A DNA stretch of 64,000 bases from Bradyrhizobium manausense (GTDB lineage Bacteria > Pseudomonadota > Alphaproteobacteria > Rhizobiales > Xanthobacteraceae), in NCBI RefSeq assembly GCF_018131105.1, contig NZ_JAFCJI010000001.1, positions 930,001 through 994,000 on the forward strand, given 5' to 3'. This document shows, in pieces, positions 8,978 to 16,427 of this stretch. The number at the start of each line of letters is the position of its first letter. Positions within the stretch are counted from its first letter, which is position 1. The notes beneath the pieces were generated by a model. It saw nothing but the letters and a program-made list of their open reading frames with translations, did not search any database and was not told the DNA's origin. The position numbers and the translations under genes were made by a program.

Positions 8978-10768
8978 ATGGCGAAGATGCGAGCTATCGA
9001 TGCGGCCGTGCGCATCCTGGAGAAGGAAGGCATCTCGACCGCCTTCGGCGTCCCCGGCGCTGCGATCAATCCGCTGTACTCGGCGCTGAAAAAGCGCGGC
9101 TCGATCCGCCACATCCTGGCGCGCCATGTCGAGGGCGCCTCGCACATGGCCGAAGGCTATACGCGGGCCAAGGCCGGCAATATCGGCGTCTGCATCGGCA
9201 CCTCGGGGCCGGCCGGCACCGACATGATTACCGGGCTCTATTCCGCGATCGCCGATTCCATTCCGATCCTCTGCATCACCGGGCAGGCGCCGCGCGCGCG
9301 TCTCTACAAGGAGGACTTCCAGGCGGTCGATATCGAGTCGATTGCAAAGCCCGTGACCAAATGGGCCGTGACGGTGCGCGAGCCGGCGCTGGTGCCGCGC
9401 GTGTTCAGCCAAGCGTTTCACGTGATGCGGTCGGGCCGGCCGGGGCCGGTGCTGATCGACATGCCGCTCGATGTGCAGCTCGCCGAGATCGAATTCGACG
9501 ACGAGACCTATGAGCCGCTTCCGGTCTACAAGCCGACCGCGACGCGCAAGCAGGTCGAGAAGGCGCTTGAGATGCTCAACGCGGCGGAGCGGCCGCTGAT
9601 CGTGGCGGGCGGCGGCATCATCAATGCCGATGCTTCGGACCTGCTGATCGAGTTCGCCGAGATCACCAACGTGCCTGTTGTTCCGACGCTGATGGCGTGG
9701 GGTGCGATTCCCGATGATCACGTGCTGATGGCCGGCATGGTCGGTCTTCAGACCAGCCACCGCTACGGCAATGCGACGATGCTCGAATCCGATTTCGTGC
9801 TCGGGATCGGCAATCGCTGGGCCAACCGGCACACCGGCTCGGTCGAGACCTACACCAAGGGCCGGACCTTCGTGCATGTCGACATCGAGCCGACCCAGAT
9901 AGGGCGCGTGTTCAATCCCGATCTCGGCATTGTCTCGGACGCGAAGGCCGCGCTCGAGCTCTTCGTCACCGTCGCCAGGGAGTGGCGACGTTCCGGCAGG
10001 CTTCGCGAGCGCCAGGCGTGGCCCGCGGCCTGCCGTGATCGCAAGAAGTCCATGTTGCGCAAGAGCCATTTCGACAATGTCCCGATCAAGCCGCAGCGCG
10101 TCTACGAGGAGATGAACAAGGCGTTCGGTCGCGACACCTGCTACGTCTCGGTGATCGGCCTGTCGCAGATCGCTGGTGCGCAGTTCCTCGGCGTCTACAA
10201 GCCGCGCAACTGGATCAATGCAGGGCAGGCGGGACCGCTCGGCTGGACGTTGCCGGCGGCGCTCGGCGTACGCGCGGCGTGTCCGGATCGCGAGATCGTC
10301 GCGCTGTCGGGGGATTACGACTTCCAGTTCCTGATCGAGGAGCTCGCGGTCGGAGCGCAGTTCAATCTGCCCTACATCCACGTCGTCGTGAACAATTCCT
10401 ATCTCGGCCTGATCCGCCAGTCCCAGCGCGGTTTCGACATGGACTATCACGTTCAGCTCTCCTTCGAGAACGTCAACGCGCCGGAACTCGGTGGCTACGG
10501 CGTTGACCACGTCGCTGTCGCCGAAGGCCTCGGCTGCAAGGCGATCCGCGTCACTGATCCCAAGGACACGCAGGCGGCGTTCGCCACTGCGCGCGAATTG
10601 ATGGCCAAGCACCGCGTGCCTGTGGTGGTCGAGTTCATCCTCGAACGCGTCACCAACATCGCGATGGGGACGGAGATCGACAACATCGTCGAGTTCGAGG
10701 AGGTGCTGGATCTGCCGCTTGACGAAGTCGGGACCATCAGGCCCGGCGTGTTGCAGCCGGCAGAATAG
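8978..10768 (+). CDS. gcl: Glyoxylate carboligase (tartronate-semialdehyde synthase)
   Basis: This ThDP- and FAD-dependent enzyme condenses two glyoxylates to tartronate semialdehyde and CO2. It has 596 residues, as expected for Gcl. The position of the catalytic glutamate of other ThDP enzymes is a valine (Val51 in [14 protein letters not shown]), the hallmark of Gcl. The C-terminal ThDP motif is [15 protein letters not shown] followed by [10 protein letters not shown]. The ATG at 8978 has GCGAGG 6 nt upstream. It is the first gene of a tight gcl-hyi-glxR operon, 11 nt before hyi. The order matches the glyoxylate-to-glycerate pathway. Confidence 0.96.
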   Translation: MAKMRAIDAAVRILEKEGISTAFGVPGAAINPLYSALKKRGSIRHILARHVEGASHMAEGYTRAKAGNIGVCIGTSGPAGTDMITGLYSAIADSIPILCITGQAPRARLYKEDFQAVDIESIAKPVTKWAVTVREPALVPRVFSQAFHVMRSGRPGPVLIDMPLDVQLAEIEFDDETYEPLPVYKPTATRKQVEKALEMLNAAERPLIVAGGGIINADASDLLIEFAEITNVPVVPTLMAWGAIPDDHVLMAGMVGLQTSHRYGNATMLESDFVLGIGNRWANRHTGSVETYTKGRTFVHVDIEPTQIGRVFNPDLGIVSDAKAALELFVTVAREWRRSGRLRERQAWPAACRDRKKSMLRKSHFDNVPIKPQRVYEEMNKAFGRDTCYVSVIGLSQIAGAQFLGVYKPRNWINAGQAGPLGWTLPAALGVRAACPDREIVALSGDYDFQFLIEELAVGAQFNLPYIHVVVNNSYLGLIRQSQRGFDMDYHVQLSFENVNAPELGGYGVDHVAVAEGLGCKAIRVTDPKDTQAAFATARELMAKHRVPVVVEFILERVTNIAMGTEIDNIVEFEEVLDLPLDEVGTIRPGVLQPAE

Positions 10769-10779
10769 GGAACAGCATC

Positions 10780-11565
<786 letters not shown>

Positions 11566-11577
11566 GGATATCCTGAC

Positions 11578-12465
11578 ATGATCGACATCGGTTTCATCGG
11601 ACTTGGTACAATGGGACGGCCGATGGCCGGCCATCTTCTGGCCGCGGGCCATCGCGTTCTCCTGCACGATGTTGCGCCGGTCGCGTCAGACCTGATTGCT
11701 GCCGGCGGTGTCGCGTGCAAATCGGCCAAGGAGGTGGCGGAAGAGGCGGACGCCGTCATCATCATGGTGCCGGATACGCCGCATGTGGAGGCCGTGCTGT
11801 TCGGCAAGGACGGTGTCGCGGGCGGCATCTCCAAGGGCAAGATCGTGGTCGACATGAGCTCGATCTCGCCGCTGGCGACGAAAGAATTTGCGAAGAAGAT
11901 CGAGGCGCTCGGCGCGGACTATCTCGATGCGCCGGTGTCGGGCGGCGAGGTCGGCGCGAAGGCCGCGAGCCTCACCATCATGGTGGGCGGGCCGGAGCGG
12001 GCCTTTGGCACCATGAAGCCGATCTTCGACAAGATGGGCAAGAACGTCACCCATGTCGGCGCCAATGGTGACGGCCAGACGACGAAGGTCGCCAACCAGA
12101 TCATCGTCGCGCTGACGATCGAGGCGGTGAGCGAGGCGCTCCTATTCGCATCCAAGGCCGGTGCCGACCCTGCGCTGGTGCGCAAGGCGCTGATGGGCGG
12201 CTTTGCCTCGTCGCGAATTCTCGAGGTGCATGGCGAGCGCATGGTGAAACGCAATTTCGATCCCGGCTTCCGCATCGAGTTGCACCAGAAGGATCTCAAC
12301 CTCGCGCTCGAAGGCGCCCGAGCGCTCGGCCTGTCGTTGCCGAGCACGGCGGTGGCACAGCAATTGTTCTCGTCCTGCACCGCGCATGGCGGTAAGGGCT
12401 GGGATCATTCGGCGATGGTGCGGGCGCTGGAACTGATGGCGGGCCACGAGATTGCCGCGGCTTGA
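11578..12465 (+). CDS. glxR: 2-hydroxy-3-oxopropionate (tartronate semialdehyde) reductase
   Basis: A beta-hydroxyacid dehydrogenase of 295 residues that reduces tartronate semialdehyde to D-glycerate with NAD(P)H. The N-terminal Rossmann motif is IGFIGLGTMGRPMAGHL. The substrate-binding segment is DAPVSGGEVGAKAASLTIM, and the catalytic lysine is Lys170 in GDGQTTKVANQ. It closes the gcl-hyi-glxR operon. The symbol garR would also be defensible; glxR is chosen because of gcl and hyi. A perfect 19-bp palindrome starts directly after its TGA. Confidence 0.94.
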   Translation: MIDIGFIGLGTMGRPMAGHLLAAGHRVLLHDVAPVASDLIAAGGVACKSAKEVAEEADAVIIMVPDTPHVEAVLFGKDGVAGGISKGKIVVDMSSISPLATKEFAKKIEALGADYLDAPVSGGEVGAKAASLTIMVGGPERAFGTMKPIFDKMGKNVTHVGANGDGQTTKVANQIIVALTIEAVSEALLFASKAGADPALVRKALMGGFASSRILEVHGERMVKRNFDPGFRIELHQKDLNLALEGARALGLSLPSTAVAQQLFSSCTAHGGKGWDHSAMVRALELMAGHEIAAA

Positions 12466-12484
12466 ACTGTTACGCGGTAACAGT
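12466..12484. promoter_or_regulatory. Perfect 19-bp palindrome after glxR
   Basis: ACTGTTAC-GCG-GTAACAGT begins at the first base after the glxR stop codon. It has no T-tract, so a terminator role is weak. It lies 93 nt before the start of the next gene and could be an operator for that gene. Confidence 0.45.
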
Positions 12485-12519
12485 CGTCAGTGTTGATGTG
12501 AGTTTCATCATGCGGAACC

Positions 12520-12544
12520 GGAACATTGCTCCCGTCCCGCGGTT
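12520..12544 (+). promoter_or_regulatory. Possible EcfG-type general-stress promoter
   Basis: GGAAC (12520-12524), a 16-nt spacer and GGTT (12541-12544) match the alphaproteobacterial EcfG pattern GGAAC-N16/17-CGTT at all but one position. It lies 33 nt before the start of the secreted DUF1236-like gene. A second GGAAC occurs 6 nt upstream. The match is short, so this is tentative. Confidence 0.35.
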
Positions 12545-12576
12545 GGTGGCGCACAACAACACTGGAGAGTGTGGAT

Positions 12577-12960
12577 ATGAAGACCCGACTTGCGATTTCG
12601 TTGGCTGCCGCTTCGCTGCTGGCGTCGAGTGCAGCCTTTGCTCAGTCGACGACCGAACAAGGCGCCAGGAATGGCGCGCGCGCGGGTGGCGACATCGGCG
12701 GCCCGATCGGCGCGATGGTCGGCGGCACCGTTGGTGCGGCCGTCGGCGCAGGCCTCGAGATTCCGAACGCGGTGCTGGGTGGTATCCCGCGCGATGACTC
12801 CGTCGTGATCCATGAGCGCGTCGTCGTCGGCGAGCCGCTGCCTGCGACCGTGGTGCTGCGCCCTGTGCCGAACTACACCGAATATCGTTATGCGGTCGTC
12901 AACGATCGTCGCGTGATCGTCGAGCCGCGCACGCGCCGCGTCGTCAAGATCATCGACTGA
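12577..12960 (+). CDS. Small exported DUF1236-like protein
   Basis: A 127-residue protein of unknown function. It has a signal peptide (MKTRLAISLAAASLLASSAA, cleavage likely after AFA), then a glycine/alanine-rich stretch resembling glycine-zipper segments (GGPIGAMVGGTVGAAVGAG), and a C-terminal part ending AVVNDRRVIVEPRTRRVVKI like DUF1236 proteins of rhizobia. The ATG at 12577 has GGAG a few bases upstream; the frame is open further upstream but without a signal peptide. It is monocistronic, ended by a strong hairpin at 12985. The location is periplasm or envelope. Confidence 0.8.
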   Translation: MKTRLAISLAAASLLASSAAFAQSTTEQGARNGARAGGDIGGPIGAMVGGTVGAAVGAGLEIPNAVLGGIPRDDSVVIHERVVVGEPLPATVVLRPVPNYTEYRYAVVNDRRVIVEPRTRRVVKIID

Positions 12961-12984
12961 TCGGCGCATCAGCGACTGAAAGTG

Positions 12985-13019
12985 AATGGCCCCGCGGAGT
13001 GACACTCTGCGGGGCCATT
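12985..13019. terminator. Bidirectional terminator-like hairpin
   Basis: AATGGCCCCGC (12985-12995) pairs with GCGGGGCCATT (13009-13019). The inner G-T pair and GAG/CTC extend the stem to 15 bp around loop TGACA. It lies between two convergent genes, as expected for a shared terminator. Confidence 0.75.
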
Positions 13020-13038
13020 GTCGTCAATGATGGGACAT

Positions 13039-13647
13039 TCAGAGCGGCTCGCGCACGCCGAGGCCGTGCATGAAGCGCTCGCGGATCTGCACGGGATCCC
13101 TGCGGGTGGCGCCGACGCCGGGCTTGTCGTCGATGCGCAGCGCGATCAGGCTCGGCTCGTCAGCCGACATGGCTTCGTCGACCAGCCGTTCGAAATCCTC
13201 CTCATCCGCGGCCCAGGCGCTGTTGGTGAGCCCGGAGCCCAGGGCGATCGCAACAAGATCGGCAACACCGGCGGCCGGCGTCGGCTGTGCGCCGGTGATC
13301 TGGTAGATGCCGTTGTCCATCACGATCATGATGAGGTTTTTGGGCTTCAACGCCGCGATCGTCGCGAGCGCGCCTAGCTGCATCAATAGCGAGCCGTCGC
13401 CTTCCAGCGCGAACACGCGACGTTCGGGCTGCGCCAGCGCCACGCCGAGCGCGATTGGGAAGGCGAGGCCCATGCTGCCCAGCATGTAAAAATTTTGCGG
13501 GCGGTGGCCTGCGGCCCAGAGATCGAAATTCGTGTTGCCGATGCCGCCGATCACCGCTTCCTCGTGCTTGAGCTTCGTGATCAGGCGCGAGGTCACATCG
13601 AAGCGGTTCATGACTTTGGTGTTGCGGGTATTCATGCTCGGGCTCAC
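13039..13647 (-). CDS. ThDP-dependent decarboxylase, C-terminal (ComE-type) subunit
   Basis: A 202-residue protein with the C-terminal ThDP-binding fold of sulfopyruvate/phosphonopyruvate decarboxylases. The ThDP/Mg motif is GDGSLLMQLGALATIA ending in MDNGIYQIT; GSMGLAFPIALGVALAQP precedes it. The GTG ending at 13647 overlaps the TGA of the upstream subunit (GTGA), which implies translational coupling; an alternative ATG ends at 13635. The partner at 13644-14210 supplies the N-terminal half. The substrate cannot be read from sequence. Sulfopyruvate is the namesake, but no coenzyme M or phosphonate genes are nearby. Confidence 0.82.
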   Translation of the reverse strand: MSPSMNTRNTKVMNRFDVTSRLITKLKHEEAVIGGIGNTNFDLWAAGHRPQNFYMLGSMGLAFPIALGVALAQPERRVFALEGDGSLLMQLGALATIAALKPKNLIMIVMDNGIYQITGAQPTPAAGVADLVAIALGSGLTNSAWAADEEDFERLVDEAMSADEPSLIALRIDDKPGVGATRRDPVQIRERFMHGLGVREPL

Positions 13648-14210
13648 TTGTCAAAAACCTTGCCGCCCGTGAGCAGCGGATTGAGGATCAGTGCCACCGG
13701 CGCCTGCGTGGTGACGGCCTGCTTGATCGAGCGGTCGGCGATGAATTCGAGTTCGTCGAGCCGGGTGATGGTGTGGTGCTCCAGCGCCAGCGAATCCAGC
13801 ACCGGGCGCATGGTGCGGCAGACCAGCGACTGGCCGTAATTGAACTCGCCGAGCGTGCCGCGCTCGGAGACGAACATGATCAGCGGGATCTGATAGGGCA
13901 CGGCCAGCGACGCGAGCGTGTTGGCGAGCGTGGCAAAGCCCGAGGTCTGCATCAGCACGGCGCCACGCCGCCCGCCCATCCAGGCGCCGGAGACGATGCC
14001 GACGGCCTCTTCCTCGCGAGCGGTCGCAAAGGTCGTGAAGAACGGATCGACGTGGAGGTTCTTGATCAGCGGCGTCAGCACACGGTCCGGCACGTAGGGG
14101 ATGAGGCTGATCTCGTTGCGCTTCAGGGTTTGCAGGACGATGCTGTGCCAGCTTCTGTCGCCGGACCCCGGTCCCGCCTGGGACGAGGTCTGCTGTTCTG
14201 CAATCGCCAT
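13644..14210 (-). CDS. ThDP-dependent decarboxylase, N-terminal (ComD-type) subunit
   Basis: A 188-residue protein corresponding to the N-terminal pyrimidine-binding ThDP domain, separated from its C-terminal partner as in ComD/ComE. The catalytic glutamate is in TAREEEAVGIVSGAW, followed by GRRGAVLMQTSGFATLANT. The ATG ending at 14210 has GGAGAA 4-6 nt upstream. It is the first gene of a two-gene coupled operon, divergent from the hydroxyacid dehydrogenase at 14452 across a 241-nt space. A 2-oxo acid decarboxylase acting with the neighbouring 2-hydroxyacid dehydrogenase is plausible but is inference. Confidence 0.82.
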   Translation of the reverse strand: MAIAEQQTSSQAGPGSGDRSWHSIVLQTLKRNEISLIPYVPDRVLTPLIKNLHVDPFFTTFATAREEEAVGIVSGAWMGGRRGAVLMQTSGFATLANTLASLAVPYQIPLIMFVSERGTLGEFNYGQSLVCRTMRPVLDSLALEHHTITRLDELEFIADRSIKQAVTTQAPVALILNPLLTGGKVFDK

Positions 14211-14451
14211 CGCGTTCTCCCTTGTGCCGCGCATGTTTCTTCTTTGTCCGTCGCGGCGGTCAGCCGAACTTGACGGAGCGGGCGGGATTGTCAACATGTC
14301 CGGGCCGGCACCGTGATCTGCGCCAGACGGCCTGCCGAGGCCGGCATCGTCGTGTCATAAGCATGATAATGAGAAAACGGAGGGACGCAGGGACGGAGCG
14401 CGCATTTGCGCTGACCTTGCGGGTCTCCACGAGAGAGACGGAAGGGTCCTG

Positions 14452-15501
14452 ATGTCGGTCAACAGCAAGCGTGTCTTCTACGTCAAATACCTGGCCAATC
14501 CTGTTTATGTCGACATCCTGAAGGCGCGGCCCGACGTCCGGCTCGACCGCATCGAGAACGAGAGTCCCGAGGATTTTTATGCTCCGATCCTGAACGCGGC
14601 GCATGTCTACCAGATCGGTGCCGCCCGCGACGAGTTGGCACCGCATTTCCACGTCGACGCTGCCTTTTTGAAGCGGACGCCGAACCTGCTGCTGGTCTCC
14701 AGCAACGGCGCCGGTTTCGACCCGGTCGACGTCGAGGCCTGCACGGATGCAGGCGTGCTGGTCGTGAATCAGTCCGGCGGCAATGCGCATTCGGTGGCTG
14801 AGCACGCGCTGGCGATGATGCTGACCTTGTCCAAGCGCATCATTCAGTCCGACCGCCGGCTCCGCCGCGAGCCCAACGTCAACCGCAACGAGCTGGTCGG
14901 CAACGAGGTCGAGCACAAGACCGTCGGCATTATTGGCCTCGGCAATGTCGGTCGCCGCATCGCAGCACTGTGCAAGGGCTTGCTCGGCATGAAGGTGCTG
15001 GCCTACGACCCTTATCTCTCGAAAGAGGTGATGGCCGAGCGGGGTGGCGAGAAAGTCGAGCTCGACGAGTTGCTCCGCCGCGCCGATTTCGTCTCGATCT
15101 CCTGTCCGTTGAACAAGGGCAGCCGTAACATGATCAGCGTGCGAGAGTTCGGCTTGATGCAGCCACATGCCTATTTCATCACCACGGCGCGTGGCTTCAT
15201 CCACGACGAGGACGCGTTGCTCCAGGCATTGCGCGACAAGCGCATTGCCGGCGCCGGCCTCGATGTCTGGTCCAAGGAGCCGCCGCCGCCGGAGCATCCG
15301 CTGCTCCAGTTCGACAATGTGCTGGCGAGCCCGCACACGGCAGGCGTTACGATCGAGGCACGCCAGAATATGGGCCGCATCGCCGCCGAGCAGGTGCTGG
15401 AAACGCTCGACGGCAAGCGGCCGCCGCGCATCATCAATCCCGAAGTCTGGCCTGTGTATGCCGAGCGCTTCAAGCAGGCCTTCGGGGTGACGCCGGGGTA
15501 G
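14452..15501 (+). CDS. D-isomer-specific 2-hydroxyacid dehydrogenase
   Basis: A 349-residue NAD(P)-dependent dehydrogenase of the phosphoglycerate/glyoxylate/hydroxypyruvate reductase family. The Rossmann motif is VGIIGLGNVGRRIAALC. The catalytic triad is visible as Arg247 (TTARGF), Glu276 (WSKEPPPPE) and His295 (ASPHTAG). It lacks the C-terminal ACT domain of long SerA proteins. The ATG at 14452 has GGAAGGG upstream. The intergenic region 14211-14451 is shared with the divergent ComDE-like operon and should hold both promoters; TTGAC and GTCAA flank a GC-rich stretch there. The substrate is uncertain: glyoxylate/hydroxypyruvate would fit the gcl genes, a pyruvate analogue the ComDE neighbour. 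Confidence 0.87.
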   Translation: MSVNSKRVFYVKYLANPVYVDILKARPDVRLDRIENESPEDFYAPILNAAHVYQIGAARDELAPHFHVDAAFLKRTPNLLLVSSNGAGFDPVDVEACTDAGVLVVNQSGGNAHSVAEHALAMMLTLSKRIIQSDRRLRREPNVNRNELVGNEVEHKTVGIIGLGNVGRRIAALCKGLLGMKVLAYDPYLSKEVMAERGGEKVELDELLRRADFVSISCPLNKGSRNMISVREFGLMQPHAYFITTARGFIHDEDALLQALRDKRIAGAGLDVWSKEPPPPEHPLLQFDNVLASPHTAGVTIEARQNMGRIAAEQVLETLDGKRPPRIINPEVWPVYAERFKQAFGVTPG

Positions 15502-15549
15502 GGACAGCCAGCTTGCCATTCCCGGGCAACGTGGAACCGTCTCCCGACT

Positions 15550-15563
15550 TTGATCCGCATCAA
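15550..15563 (+). promoter_or_regulatory. FixK/FNR-type box
   Basis: TTGATCCGCATCAA is a perfect TTGAT-N4-ATCAA palindrome, the binding pattern of FixK2/FNR proteins in rhizobia. CTAAAC (15585-15590) lies at the distance expected for a -10 box in a class II activated promoter. The next gene starts at 15627. Confidence 0.75.
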
Positions 15564-15626
15564 AATCTCTCTCCCGCGTCCGGGCTAAACGGGATTAGAG
15601 TGCCGCCGGGGCAGGCAGGAGGTCCC

Positions 15627-15839
15627 ATGTCAACTTATGTCGTCAGGTTCATGAAGGACGTGCTCGGCCAGTACGGGCGGCAAATCGAGGTTTGCCAGGG
15701 CGCGCTCGAGATCGACGCCGCCGACGAGGACGAAGCCAAGGAGCGGGCGAAGGCGAGATTTTGCCAGGACCAGGCGTTGCATCACTGGTCGCTGCATGCC
15801 GACCGTATCCAGGTCAGACCGGCCGACTTTCCGTCCTGA
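15627..15839 (+). CDS. Conserved small protein of unknown function, likely FixK-controlled
   Basis: A 70-residue protein starting MSTYVVRFMKDVLGQYGRQI. GGAGG lies 5 nt before the ATG at 15627, which decides this start over a longer open frame. The middle is acidic and charged (EIDAADEDEAKERAKARF), and there is no signal peptide or membrane segment, so it is probably cytoplasmic. The sequence resembles small rhizobial proteins with a short alpha-beta fold, but I do not recognise a named family. A perfect FixK/FNR-type box lies 64 nt upstream of the start. That suggests induction under low oxygen. Confidence 0.75.
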   Translation: MSTYVVRFMKDVLGQYGRQIEVCQGALEIDAADEDEAKERAKARFCQDQALHHWSLHADRIQVRPADFPS

Positions 15840-15842
15840 AGT

Positions 15843-16427
15843 CTAGCGGCCCGGTGCTGCGACAGGTGGCGGCGCGGTGACGCCGGCGCCGAGCGAACGC
15901 TGCACCATGGCAGTATCAGACCAGCGGCCATGCCGATAGGCCACGCCGCAGAGCAGGCCGACGCGCGCAAATCCAAACTTCTCGTGCAACGCCAGTGATG
16001 GCGCGTTGTCGGAATCGATATAGCCGATCATCTGGCGGAAACCAGCCGCCGCGCAGGCGTCGATCAACTCCTGGAGCAGCAGTCGTCCGACACCGCGGCC
16101 GAGATGCGCGTGGTGGACGTAGATCGAGTGCTTGGCCGTGTAGCGATAGGCCGGGCGCTTGCGAAACAGCACGGCATAGGCATAGCCGACGACCTCGCCG
16201 CGCCAGGTCGCGACCAGATGCGGCAGGCGGGTCTGCTTCAAATTCTTACGCCGGTCGCGAAGATCATCCGGCTCCGGCGCGCCGGTTCCCTCGACATCGC
16301 GCGGCACGCCATTGCGGACGTGATGGCGATAAATCGCCAGCATCGCCTCGACATCGTTTTCGCGGGACGGCCGGACCAGGACCGGCTCGTCATCGGGACG
16401 TACCATCGCTGTTTCGTTCATCGGCAC
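15843..16427 (-). CDS. GNAT-family N-acetyltransferase (phosphinothricin acetyltransferase-like)
   Basis: A 194-residue acetyltransferase using acetyl-CoA. The core motif for CoA pyrophosphate is HHAHLGRGVGRLLLQELIDA (R/Q-x-x-G-x-G/A type). The C-terminal part GYIDSDNAPSLALHEKFGF and GVAYRHGRWSDTAMVQRSL is typical of Pat/YncA-type enzymes. The GTG ending at 16427 overlaps the stop of the upstream decarboxylase gene by 1 nt; an ATG ending at 16421 is an equally good start. Coupling to the amino-acid decarboxylase suggests it may act on the amine made there, such as agmatine or a diamine. That is inference; the Pat family acts on amino-acid-like substrates. Confidence 0.8.
   Translation of the reverse strand: MPMNETAMVRPDDEPVLVRPSRENDVEAMLAIYRHHVRNGVPRDVEGTGAPEPDDLRDRRKNLKQTRLPHLVATWRGEVVGYAYAVLFRKRPAYRYTAKHSIYVHHAHLGRGVGRLLLQELIDACAAAGFRQMIGYIDSDNAPSLALHEKFGFARVGLLCGVAYRHGRWSDTAMVQRSLGAGVTAPPPVAAPGR

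Noticed and set aside
8741..10612. 623-aa open frame on the minus strand opposite gcl
   Set aside because: It is antisense to an unmistakable glyoxylate carboligase and has shadow-like composition.
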